The notes below the pieces were generated by a model, which made no database searches, had not been told where the DNA came from, and saw nothing but the letters and a program-made list of their open reading frames with translations. From an uncultured Ruminococcus sp. (GTDB lineage Bacteria; Bacillota; Clostridia; Lachnospirales; Lachnospiraceae): DNA of 33,992 nucleotides. The DNA is taken from assembly GCA_946494335.1 (NCBI GenBank), contig CAMMBV010000040.1, positions 1-33,992 of the forward strand, in the 5' to 3' direction. This document shows positions 25,679-33,000 of the stretch, piece after piece; the stretch's first letter is position 1, and every line of letters starts with the position of its first letter. The translations under genes and the position numbers were made by a program.

Positions 25679-26046
25679 CGGCTCCCCTCCTTATAAACGA
25701 TGTCCACATGTTCACAGACCTCCAGTCTGGAAACTCCCAGATCATATCCCTGCAGCAGCAGTTGATCCAGTTCTCTGAAAAAACTGTCCTTTTGCCCTCT
25801 CATAAAAGATTCCGGAGGCGATACAAAGTTTCCCCGCCCTTTCACCGGATAAATATACCCTTCCCGTTCCAGCAGACCATATGCCCGCTGAATGGTATTG
25901 GGATTGACAGAAAGCTCCATTGCCAGGCTTCTGACTGACGGCAGCTGTTCATCTTTTGCAAGGATACCTTTTACAATCATTCTCTGCAGTTTTTCCGCCA
26001 CCTGTTCATACAGCGGTCTGCGGTCCTGATAGTCCAATACGATCAT
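25675..26046 (-). CDS. GntR-family regulator, YtrA type
   Basis: Short DNA-binding repressor of 123 residues: a GntR winged helix (about 10-75, with QLPSVRSLAMELSVNPNTIQ and YGLLEREGYIYPVKGRGNFV) and a short helical tail for dimerisation, the hallmark of the YtrA subfamily. GGAGG precedes the ATG. It is the first gene of the regulator-ATPase-permease operon. A perfect 11-bp inverted repeat at 26077-26103 sits at the presumed transcription start, which strongly suggests autorepression. In Bacillus, YtrA relatives respond to lipid II-binding antibiotics; the inducer here is unknown. Confidence 0.94.
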   Translation of the reverse strand: MIVLDYQDRRPLYEQVAEKLQRMIVKGILAKDEQLPSVRSLAMELSVNPNTIQRAYGLLEREGYIYPVKGRGNFVSPPESFMRGQKDSFFRELDQLLLQGYDLGVSRLEVCEHVDIVYKEGSR

Positions 26047-26076
26047 ATCTGCCTCCTCTCCTTTCCCATCCGTCTC

Positions 26077-26103
26077 AAGTGTATTAATTATCTTAATACA
26101 CTT
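26077..26103. promoter_or_regulatory. Perfect palindromic operator for the GntR regulator
   Basis: Arms AAGTGTATTAA (26077-26087) and TTAATACACTT (26093-26103) are exact reverse complements separated by TTATC. It starts 3 bases downstream of the -10 box, so a bound dimer would cover the transcription start. Confidence 0.8.
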
Positions 26104-26106
26104 AGT

Positions 26107-26135
26107 ATATTATAAAAGCCCTGACATAATGTCAA
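26107..26135 (-). promoter_or_regulatory. Promoter of the GntR-ABC operon
   Basis: TTGACA (-35, 26130-26135), 17-bp spacer, TAATAT (-10, 26107-26112) on the minus strand; a near-consensus promoter directly next to the palindromic operator. Confidence 0.85.
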
Positions 26136-26205
26136 GGCTTTCAGAATTATTTTAGACTTTTTTTAGTAACAGTTCAGCCTGCAGCAAAAGAATCAGGAAG
26201 AATGC

Positions 26206-26320
26206 GCAGGTTTACCTGCAGCATGCTGGATGATTCCTTTGATATGGGCGGAACGCCCATAAAGCCCCGGACAGAAGCTGCATTAGCAGCGTCCGACGGC
26301 AAAGCCGACGGGTCCGGGGC
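26206..26320. repeat. Dense cluster of palindromes between the GntR operon and the SEC-C gene
   Basis: The 300-base gap holds at least four perfect inverted repeats in 115 bases: GCAGGT-tt-ACCTGC (26206-26219), CAGCATGCTG (26219-26228), TATGGGCG-gaa-CGCCCATA (26243-26261), and an outer stem GCCCCGGAC / GTCCGGGGC (26264-26272 and 26312-26320) enclosing two smaller hairpins (GCTGC-atta-GCAGC and CGGC-aaa-GCCG), a three-way-junction layout. No T-tract follows on either side. It could be a repetitive extragenic palindromic element or a structured RNA; copies elsewhere cannot be checked here. A minus-strand frame stays open through it but has no supported start. Confidence 0.6.
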
Positions 26321-26348
26321 CTGCTGGCTGAAATATATGATACAGACT

Positions 26349-26855
26349 TTATGCATTCCGTCCGCAGCACTTTTTATACTTTTTACCGCTTCCGCAGGGG
26401 CATGGATCATTTCTGCCCACCTTCGGCCCTTTGACAACAGTGCCGGACTTTTTCTGCTCCAGATAAAGCTCTTTTCTCTTTTCATCGGAGAATATCTCTT
26501 TCCAGGCCGGAAGCTCATACAGCCAGTCGGCTTTGGCGTCCACCATGTTTTTGTAGAGCAGTTCCTTGTCGAATCCCAGATTTACCTGCGTATCCTCTTC
26601 CATCTCCTCGATGGGATTTGCCTCTTTCAGACTGTCATTGATACCGTCCAGGAATCCGGTCATTGTCATCACATTGACGCTGTACTTTTCTGCCAGTTCC
26701 TTTACTGTACCGGTAACCACCTCATCGGGGTTTTTCAAAAGCTCTTCATATATTCTTTTTTCAATCAGAAAATAATCCGCCCAAAATTTCTGGAGTTTTC
26801 CTCTGTCGGCTTTCTGATCATATGCCATATCTCTCCACTGTTTTAATAAACTCAT
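26349..26855 (-). CDS. SEC-C motif protein
   Basis: Protein of 168 residues with a helical body of unknown function and a C-terminal SEC-C zinc-binding motif, [17 protein letters not shown], with the Cys-x-Cys and Cys-Cys ligand pairs also seen at the SecA C-terminus. The ATG at 26853-26855 is chosen since GGAAGG lies 7 bases upstream; a longer frame to 26891 has no such site. The body is rich in Lys, Glu and Tyr, with a segment ([19 protein letters not shown]) that suggests helical bundles. It has its own promoter (26915-26943) and a palindrome in the 5' leader. SEC-C tails often mediate contact with ribosomes or SecB; the function of this protein is open. Confidence 0.9.
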   Translation of the reverse strand: MSLLKQWRDMAYDQKADRGKLQKFWADYFLIEKRIYEELLKNPDEVVTGTVKELAEKYSVNVMTMTGFLDGINDSLKEANPIEEMEEDTQVNLGFDKELLYKNMVDAKADWLYELPAWKEIFSDEKRKELYLEQKKSGTVVKGPKVGRNDPCPCGSGKKYKKCCGRNA

Positions 26856-26885
26856 TGATGTACCTTCCTTCTTTCCAAACGTTTT

Positions 26886-26904
26886 CATCACACCAGTTGT
26901 GATG
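26886..26904. promoter_or_regulatory. Palindrome in the SEC-C gene leader
   Basis: CATCACA-ccagt-TGTGATG, a perfect 7-bp inverted repeat starting about 3 bases after the likely transcription start. It could be an operator or a 5' mRNA stem-loop. Confidence 0.5.
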
Positions 26905-26914
26905 CCTGAATTAT

Positions 26915-26943
26915 AGTATATCCGAATATTTCTTTTTTTTCAA
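26915..26943 (-). promoter_or_regulatory. Promoter of the SEC-C gene
   Basis: TTGAAA (-35, 26938-26943), 17-bp spacer, TATACT (-10, 26915-26920) on the minus strand, just after the thiD stop codon. Confidence 0.65.
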
Positions 26944-26948
26944 CTGCT

Positions 26949-27755
26949 TTATACATGGTTTCCAGTCCCATTTTTCTGCATACGAAACATGTGATTCAAA
27001 GGTCCGCTGCCTTTTCCCAGATCAAGGCCGGCCCGCAGCGCACCGGAGATATATTCTTTGGCCTTCTTTACGCTGTCCTCCAGGGAATATCCCGACGCCA
27101 GAGCGCAGGCAATGGCTGAAGATAATGTGCAGCCTGTCCCGTGGGTATTGGGATTGTCTATTCTCTCTCCCATAAACCAACAGTACCGATCCTGCTGATA
27201 TAAAATGTCATTGGCGTCATTTAATTCATGGCCGCCTTTCAGCAGCACTGCCGTTTTCGTGCGTTCCCCGATCTTTCCGGCTGCCCTTTCCATATCCTTT
27301 TCGCTTTCTATGGAAAAGCCGCACAGCACTTCTCCCTCCGGAATATTGGGCGTAATCACCTCCGCCAGCGGGATCAGCTCCCCAATCAGTGTATCCGCCG
27401 CATCATCCGCCAGCAGCCGGCTGCCGCTGGTGGATACCATGACAGGGTCCACCACCACATGTCTGGCCTGATACTCCGTAAGCTTTGCGGCAATCACCTC
27501 AATCAGCGGTTTGGAGGACACCATCCCTATCTTCACCGCGTCCGGGAAGATATCCTGAAAAATGCAGTCCAGCTGACTGGCCAGAAATTCCGGTGAAACC
27601 TCCATGATGCCGTACACTCCTGTGGTATTCTGTGCCGTCAGCGCCGTTATGGCGCTGGATGCATACAGTCCATGGGCGGTTATGGTCTTGATATCCGCCT
27701 GAATCCCCGCGCCGCCGCTGGAATCACTCCCCGCTATTGTCAGTACCGTCTTCAT
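26949..27755 (-). CDS. thiD: Hydroxymethylpyrimidine/phosphomethylpyrimidine kinase
   Basis: Phosphorylates HMP to HMP-P and HMP-PP, the pyrimidine half of thiamine; 268 residues, ribokinase fold. Visible motifs: AGSDSSGGAGIQADIKT at the N-terminus, GIMEVSPEFLASQLD, DPVMVSTSGSRLL, and the C-terminal anion-hole and catalytic-base motif NTHGTGCTLSSAIA. The ATG overlaps the HAD gene stop by four bases (ATGA). It is the last gene of thiM-thiE-HAD-thiD. The HMP-PP it makes is the direct substrate of ThiE from this operon. Confidence 0.96.
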   Translation of the reverse strand: MKTVLTIAGSDSSGGAGIQADIKTITAHGLYASSAITALTAQNTTGVYGIMEVSPEFLASQLDCIFQDIFPDAVKIGMVSSKPLIEVIAAKLTEYQARHVVVDPVMVSTSGSRLLADDAADTLIGELIPLAEVITPNIPEGEVLCGFSIESEKDMERAAGKIGERTKTAVLLKGGHELNDANDILYQQDRYCWFMGERIDNPNTHGTGCTLSSAIACALASGYSLEDSVKKAKEYISGALRAGLDLGKGSGPLNHMFRMQKNGTGNHV

Positions 27756-28405
27756 ATTTCCGCCTCCAACAGTTCTTCATAATCATAGATGTACCGGTCC
27801 GCCAGGCTTATCATCTGCTCCTTCTCATGACCGGAATAGGAATCGTAAACTCCCACGGTGTGAAAGCCGCCGTCTCTGGCCCCCAGGATTCCTTCCGGAA
27901 TATCCTCAAAGACCGCACACCGGCAGGGACTCTCCCCCAGTCTTCCCGCGGCAAACAGATAAATATCCGGAAAGCCCTTTCCACGGCTTACGTCTCTTAC
28001 CGTCACCACACTGGAAAAAAAGTCACGTATTCCATTATGTATCAGCGCCGGTTCAAAAAGCTGCGGATCGGAAGAGGTGGCCGCCGCAATTTTTACGCCA
28101 TTTGCCTTCAGATGCTCCAGATACCGGACTGCGCCCGGCTTTAAGCCCACCCGGGTTTTATAAAACTCCACCGCCATATCATACCACTCCTGGATAAGAT
28201 CCTCCGGTCTTTCCTTCAGGCCAAACCGTTGGATGGTATAGCGGGCCGCCGCCTCAAAGCCCATGGGGGTAATTTTTTTTACATAATCTTCCGGCAGATC
28301 AATCCCCCGTTTTTTCAAAAAATCAATGTCAATCTGCTCCCAGACCCACATGGAATCCAGCAGCGTGCCGTCCAGATCGAAGATAGCTCCTTTTAAATCC
28401 TTCAT
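27752..28405 (-). CDS. HAD-family phosphatase in the thiamine operon
   Basis: Haloacid-dehalogenase-superfamily hydrolase of the beta-phosphoglucomutase-like type, 217 residues. Motif I FDLDGTLLDS with nucleophile Asp9, motif II ATSSD, motif III Lys in RGKGFPDIYL, and motif IV FEDIPEGILGA are intact; the cap domain is the small helical insertion (about 17-85). It lies 2 bases after thiE and overlaps thiD by 4 bases, so it is firmly in the thiamine operon. A phosphatase acting on thiamine phosphate or clearing phosphorylated intermediates would fit, but the superfamily is broad and this is inference. Confidence 0.9.
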   Translation of the reverse strand: MKDLKGAIFDLDGTLLDSMWVWEQIDIDFLKKRGIDLPEDYVKKITPMGFEAAARYTIQRFGLKERPEDLIQEWYDMAVEFYKTRVGLKPGAVRYLEHLKANGVKIAAATSSDPQLFEPALIHNGIRDFFSSVVTVRDVSRGKGFPDIYLFAAGRLGESPCRCAVFEDIPEGILGARDGGFHTVGVYDSYSGHEKEQMISLADRYIYDYEELLEAEI

Positions 28406-28407
28406 AC

Positions 28408-29040
28408 TTACTTCTCCCGAAACCGCCCTGCCATCGCTTCGGCCGCTTTTTTAATATCCTTCGCCCCGATGACAGCGGAAACCACGGCCAGACCGTCAAT
28501 TCCTGTATTTTTAAAATTATCCAGCGTATTTAAGTTGATGCCTCCGATCACCACAATGGGGACGTTTACCGCACTGCGGATTTCTTTCAGCTCTTCCATA
28601 GTTACCGGGCGGGCGTCCGTTTTGGTTCCGGTGGGATACATGGCTCCCACTCCCAGATAATCCGCTCCGTCCTCCACCGCTTTTACCGCCTCGGGAAGCC
28701 GGGCAGCGGAAACGCCCAGAATTTTATCCGGTCCCAGAATCCGGCGCACCTCTTTTGCAGGCAGATCGCTCTGCCCCACATGAACGCCGTCGGCATCCAC
28801 CGCAAGGGCGATGTCCACCCGGTCATTGATAATAAAAGGAACGTTATATTTTTTTGTAATTTGTCGGATATTCAGAGCCGTGCGGTAAAAATCCAGGGAA
28901 GAACAGTCCTTTTCCCTTAACTGGATCACCGTACAGCCGCCCTCGATGGCCTGAGTTACAGCCTCTTCCAGCGTGTCCGTACTCATCAGTTCCCGATCCG
29001 TGCACAGATACAGGGTATAATCCACATCACATTTCTTCAA
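28408..29040 (-). CDS. thiE: Thiamine-phosphate synthase
   Basis: Joins HMP-PP and hydroxyethylthiazole phosphate to give thiamine phosphate; 210-residue TIM barrel. Motifs: [26 protein letters not shown] (diphosphate and metal binding), [12 protein letters not shown], and [12 protein letters not shown]. The only in-frame start with a suitable site is TTG (29038-29040), with GAGGAG about 10 bases upstream inside the end of thiM, so the gene overlaps thiM by 14 bases and is probably translationally coupled. It receives its two substrates from ThiD and ThiM of the same operon. Confidence 0.95.
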   Translation of the reverse strand: MKKCDVDYTLYLCTDRELMSTDTLEEAVTQAIEGGCTVIQLREKDCSSLDFYRTALNIRQITKKYNVPFIINDRVDIALAVDADGVHVGQSDLPAKEVRRILGPDKILGVSAARLPEAVKAVEDGADYLGVGAMYPTGTKTDARPVTMEELKEIRSAVNVPIVVIGGINLNTLDNFKNTGIDGLAVVSAVIGAKDIKKAAEAMAGRFREK

Positions 29041-29842
29041 TTTTTGCCATCTCCTCTATCTTTGTCTCATTCAGACTGCTCAGGCCGTCGATTATGCCGG
29101 TGCGCAGACTTCCCGTTCCCAGGTGTCCTGCTTTTTCCCAGGCAATCTCTCCTGCCAGTCCCATGGAAAGGATACCGGCCGTGGCCGCCACCCACATATC
29201 CTCCTTCATTCCCGCGTAACCGGCGGTGATGGCTGACGTCATGCAGCCTGTTCCCGTTATTTTTGACATCATGGGATGACCATTGCTGATCTTCGCTACT
29301 CTTTCGCCGTCCGTCACGATATCCACTGCTCCTGTCACGCCCACGACGCAGGAAAGCTTTTTCGCAGCCATCTTAGCCGCATCCACCGGATCGTTGGCGC
29401 TGTCCGCCTCTGACACATCCACACCCTTTGCAGCCGCATTAAGGCCCGCCACAAAGGAAACCTCCGACAGGTTGCCTCTTAAGATAGAAATTTTCACTTC
29501 TTCCAGAATTTGACGGGTGGCCTCGTTTCGAAAAGCGGAGGCTCCCGCTCCCACCGGGTCAAATACCACCGGAATTCCCAGTTCATTGGCCGTTTTGCCG
29601 GAACGGAGCATGGATTCCACCGTCCGCTGATTCAAAGTTCCGATATTAATCACCAGCGCAGAAGAAATGGCCGTGATATCCGACGCCTCCCGGATATCAT
29701 CCGCCATGATGGGAGAAGCACCGATGGCCAGCAGTGCATTGGCGCAGTCATTTACCGTAACATAATTAGTAATATTATGCACCAGCGGCACCACTTCTCT
29801 CATCCTTGTATTCAAATTTGCTGCTTCTTTTATTACACTCAT
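29027..29842 (-). CDS. thiM: Hydroxyethylthiazole kinase
   Basis: Phosphorylates 4-methyl-5-(2-hydroxyethyl)thiazole, the salvage route to the thiazole half of thiamine; 271 residues, ribokinase-like. Motifs: [20 protein letters not shown] (residues 22-41), [14 protein letters not shown], and the active-site loop [11 protein letters not shown] with its Cys. The C-terminus carries a small direct duplication ([11 protein letters not shown]), which contains the ribosome binding site of thiE. AGGAG lies 10 bases before the ATG. It is first in the operon, behind a strong promoter at 29878-29906. There is no thiazole biosynthesis gene (thiG, thiH, thiS) in the window, so the locus is for salvage. 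Confidence 0.97.
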   Translation of the reverse strand: MSVIKEAANLNTRMREVVPLVHNITNYVTVNDCANALLAIGASPIMADDIREASDITAISSALVINIGTLNQRTVESMLRSGKTANELGIPVVFDPVGAGASAFRNEATRQILEEVKISILRGNLSEVSFVAGLNAAAKGVDVSEADSANDPVDAAKMAAKKLSCVVGVTGAVDIVTDGERVAKISNGHPMMSKITGTGCMTSAITAGYAGMKEDMWVAATAGILSMGLAGEIAWEKAGHLGTGSLRTGIIDGLSSLNETKIEEMAKIEEM

Positions 29843-29877
29843 CAGATATTCTCTCCTCGTATACTCGATTGTTCTCC

Positions 29878-29906
29878 ATTATATCAGTCTTTTCGCCCCC
29901 TTGCAA
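29878..29906 (-). promoter_or_regulatory. Promoter of the thiM-thiE-HAD-thiD operon
   Basis: TTGCAA (-35, 29901-29906), 17-bp spacer, TATAAT (-10, 29878-29883) with a preceding TG on the minus strand. The leader is only about 30 bases, too short for a TPP riboswitch. Confidence 0.8.
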
Positions 29907-29940
29907 CTGTAGTATTGCGGGGGACTGTAGTATTGCGGGG
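29905..29940. repeat. Tandem 18-bp direct repeat abutting the thiM -35 box
   Basis: Two adjacent copies of (A/G)ACTGTAGTATTGCGGGG (29905-29922 and 29923-29940) differ only at the first base. They lie immediately upstream of, and overlap by two bases, the -35 element of the thiM promoter. Position and exact repetition suggest a binding site for a regulator of the thiamine operon, or a recent slippage duplication. Confidence 0.7.
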
Positions 29941-29974
29941 ACTTGCATCTTTTTTTGCAGATTTTTCGCTGATA

Positions 29975-30013
29975 CAGGCTGGGGCAGAGCCTGTAAAATT
30001 CAGGTTCTGCCCC
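29975..30013 (-). other. Overlapping hairpins after the large secreted-protein gene
   Basis: GGGGCAGAACCTG / CAGGCTCTGCCCC (minus strand, 29981-30013) forms a 13-bp stem 13 bases beyond the stop codon. A competing 6-bp stem CAGGCT / AGCCTG (29975-29993) shares its arm. No T-tract follows, so it is at best a weak or atypical terminator; it may stabilise the mRNA 3' end. Confidence 0.5.
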
Positions 30014-30026
30014 ATGGCCAAATACA

Positions 30027-33000
30027 TTATTTTGTCCGGATGGTCTTCATCGGTGACCAGTCGCTGTAAACCTTCTTACCGTCCACGATCTGATAACCTC
30101 TTACATGAATATAATATGTCCTGTTTGAGTGAACCGTGGTGCAGGTCTTCCGGTACAGCTTCTTTCCTGTACCCAGGAAGTCCTTTGTCGTCGCTCTCCA
30201 GAAATCCGGGCGGATGGAGTACTGCACTTCCCAGCCGTCCACGCCCCGCACGGTGCTGGAGGTGACAGTGAAGGCTTTCTTTGCTGTCCTGGAAGACACC
30301 GTCGGCGTGAAGGTCGGCCTTCCCGGCTTCCCTACTTTTACCGTAATATCAAGGCTTGCTCCTTTGCAGGCAGCCGTCTCCTGTGCCGTCACTGTGATGG
30401 TGCATGTCCCCACGCCCTGATACGTGATCTTCCCGTCTTCCACTGTAGCCACTTCCGGGTCACTGGTCTCATAGGTCAGTGCCATGTCTTCATCTTCCAC
30501 CGCAAAGCCCAGCTTCAATGTACACAATTTACTCTTGGTTGTCCGTGAGCCGTTCTTCAGATCCCGCTCCTGTGCCGGGACGGTCATATAGATCTTTTGC
30601 TCCTGGCGGGTATCCAGCTTCTCCCACCCTGCATATACCGTCTTGCTGCCATACAGGCGGATCTCCGTGATCTGCTCTGTCAGTTCTTTATCTGCATACC
30701 ATCCGGTGAACTCATATCCCTCGCGGGTGGGCTGATAGCGTGAAAGATCCACACGGGTGCCATACACGCCTCTGTAACTGGGGATCGCGCTTCCGCCGTC
30801 TGTATCGAAAGTCAGTGTATAAGTGCCGCCGGTCCGCTCTCGTACTGTTATCACCGCAGGTTCCAACATGATCGCGGATAATCCATAACCATTGATGTTT
30901 ATAACACTACAGAAATAGTAGGTGGTGCCTACTTTCGTTGTAGACGGGGTATAGGTGTTTGAGCTGGCGCCTGCAATCTCTGTGATGTCAGTATAGTCGT
31001 CTTTGGTGGCGCTGTACCAATGATACTCAAGTCTACCGCCATCGGTGACACTGGCCTCCACAGTCAGGGGTGTCGCCGTATCGCCCACATAGTAAGTAGC
31101 ACTCTGGAGCTGTTCCTTAACTACCGGAAGGTCAATCCATTGGGCAGTCAGAGAGGTCACGCTACCCAAAACGGTGTCGCCGACCCTGTAGTTTGTTTCA
31201 TTTTCAGTCTGCCAGTATCCAAATCCCTTACCTTCCGGGGCGGTCAGGCCGTTAACGGAGGGGGCGGTGTAACTCTCGTCGGACTTCACCACCAGCTCCA
31301 CCGTGTCCGTGGAGCCATTCAGGCTGCCGCCGTTCAGGTCGATGGTAACGGTGGTCAGGTCAGAGAGCGACTCGGCGGGGAGTTCCAAAACGGGGCGGTA
31401 GCCAAGATACCCAAAACGGCTGGACATGTCTGCCATAGCTGAAAAACGCGCCGTACTATATCCGCGTCCATTCGTGCTGTTCAATTGGTTTGTATCCTGC
31501 CCCAGAGAAGCTGCCCCAGACCAGTTTTTGATATAGCCGTTTGTATTATCCTGGTAGTTTTGATTAGCCTTATTCAAAATCATGTCCCATTCATTGGAGT
31601 TTGGAGTGCCACGCTCGTTCTCAGTCCCACTGTCGCCTTCCCGACCACTCCCCACGGACGGGGCACGGAGCTTATAATTCACGCCGCCGCTGATATAAGT
31701 CGTTCCAAAAATCAGGTCGGCGGTGTTCAGATCATTCCAGCTCACGTTATTGGTCACGTTGTAATCCGCAATGAACAGGCTGTGATTATAGGGTGACACA
31801 TTCTCCGCCGTACTTACCCCAGCCTCAGTGCGGGCATAGGCGTTCACTGTTCCCACATAGGTGAAGGGCACCCAGGAGATGGAACCGCCCGGCAGGGCGG
31901 AGTTCACCGTACCCGGAATCCCCACATCGGACAGGTCGAACCAATACGTACTGCCTTCCACAAGGCTGGTCTGCCCCTGTGTTTGCTCCGTATAGGCGAT
32001 GGCGTAGGTGGAGAATTTTGACGCATAGATGTGGACATATCCGCCTGTTTCGTCCGCCCAGAATGTCCCGTCCGTAAGGGTGCTCGGCTGGCTGTCAAGG
32101 CTCGTCAGCGCGGCGGCGCTCCCGTCGTGGTGCCGGTAGACGGTCACGCCGGTCTTTCCCGCAAACTCATAGGGCACCGCGATCTCCAGGACCTTATCGC
32201 CGGTATCGGCGATAGAAAGCGTTGTACTACTGCCTGTACTTGATTTCGTTGTTTTTGTCAGGGACAGATCCAGATACAGCACATCGTCCGAACTGCTATT
32301 CGGAAGCGCAACATTGATGGCGTCTTGTTTGCCCGTATCAGTTTCCTTTTTTGCAATGAATGTGACAGTAATAGTCTCGTCACTGGAAGGCTGTTCTGCC
32401 TCAGCAATCTCACTTACTCCACCAATCACAATGGCGGGAGCATCAGTTTCGACTGTGACAACACTGTTGGGCCCTTTACTGGGCAAATTGATATTCTGTT
32501 CTGTGGCGTCGGCGTCGCTCATCGTGACCAAGATAGTTTTTGTAATACTATCCTGTTCAGCCACCACATTGTAAATGCCGGACGAAACACCGCCAAAACT
32601 GTAATGACCGCTTTGATCCGTCGTTGTTTGGGCAATCACGGTATTCCCTTGCATCAGCTTTACAGCGGCGTACACAGCGGGATTGGATCCACCGCTCGTC
32701 ACCGTGCCGGAGATGGTAAATCCGGATTGGACGGTGCGGGTATAGCCACAGGTGCTGCAGTCGGTATCCTGCTCGCTGTCGAAGATGTGGGCCTCGTAGC
32801 CGTCCTTTTGGCTGTTGTCTGTGATATCGCAGCCGGAGGCCTGGCACTCGTGCCAGTGGTGGGTGCCGTCGCTCGTCCACTCCGTGGCCCAGCTATGGGT
32901 GTGTCCGTCATCCGTCGCAATGCTAACATTTCCATACCATGCCAAAACATAGCTGTCCGAACCTTCGGTCTTTGTCTCGGCCTGCGCCTCACTCTCACTG

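Noticed and set aside
26174-26518. A 114-residue minus-strand frame through the palindrome cluster as a gene
   Set aside because: It begins inside the SEC-C gene in another frame with no ribosome binding site; the lower half is explained by the palindromes. It is kept only as a remark in the element entry.
26202-26846. A 214-residue plus-strand open frame across the palindrome cluster and the SEC-C gene
   Set aside because: It is largely antisense to the SEC-C gene, which has a clear zinc motif, promoter and ribosome binding site; no start signal supports it.
29905-29940. CRISPR array
   Set aside because: There are only two directly abutting copies with no spacer between them; this is a tandem repeat, not a repeat-spacer array.
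29843-30000. TPP riboswitch upstream of thiM
   Set aside because: No CTGAGA or ACCTGATCTGG-like conserved parts occur on the minus strand, and the predicted transcription start leaves only about 30 bases of leader.
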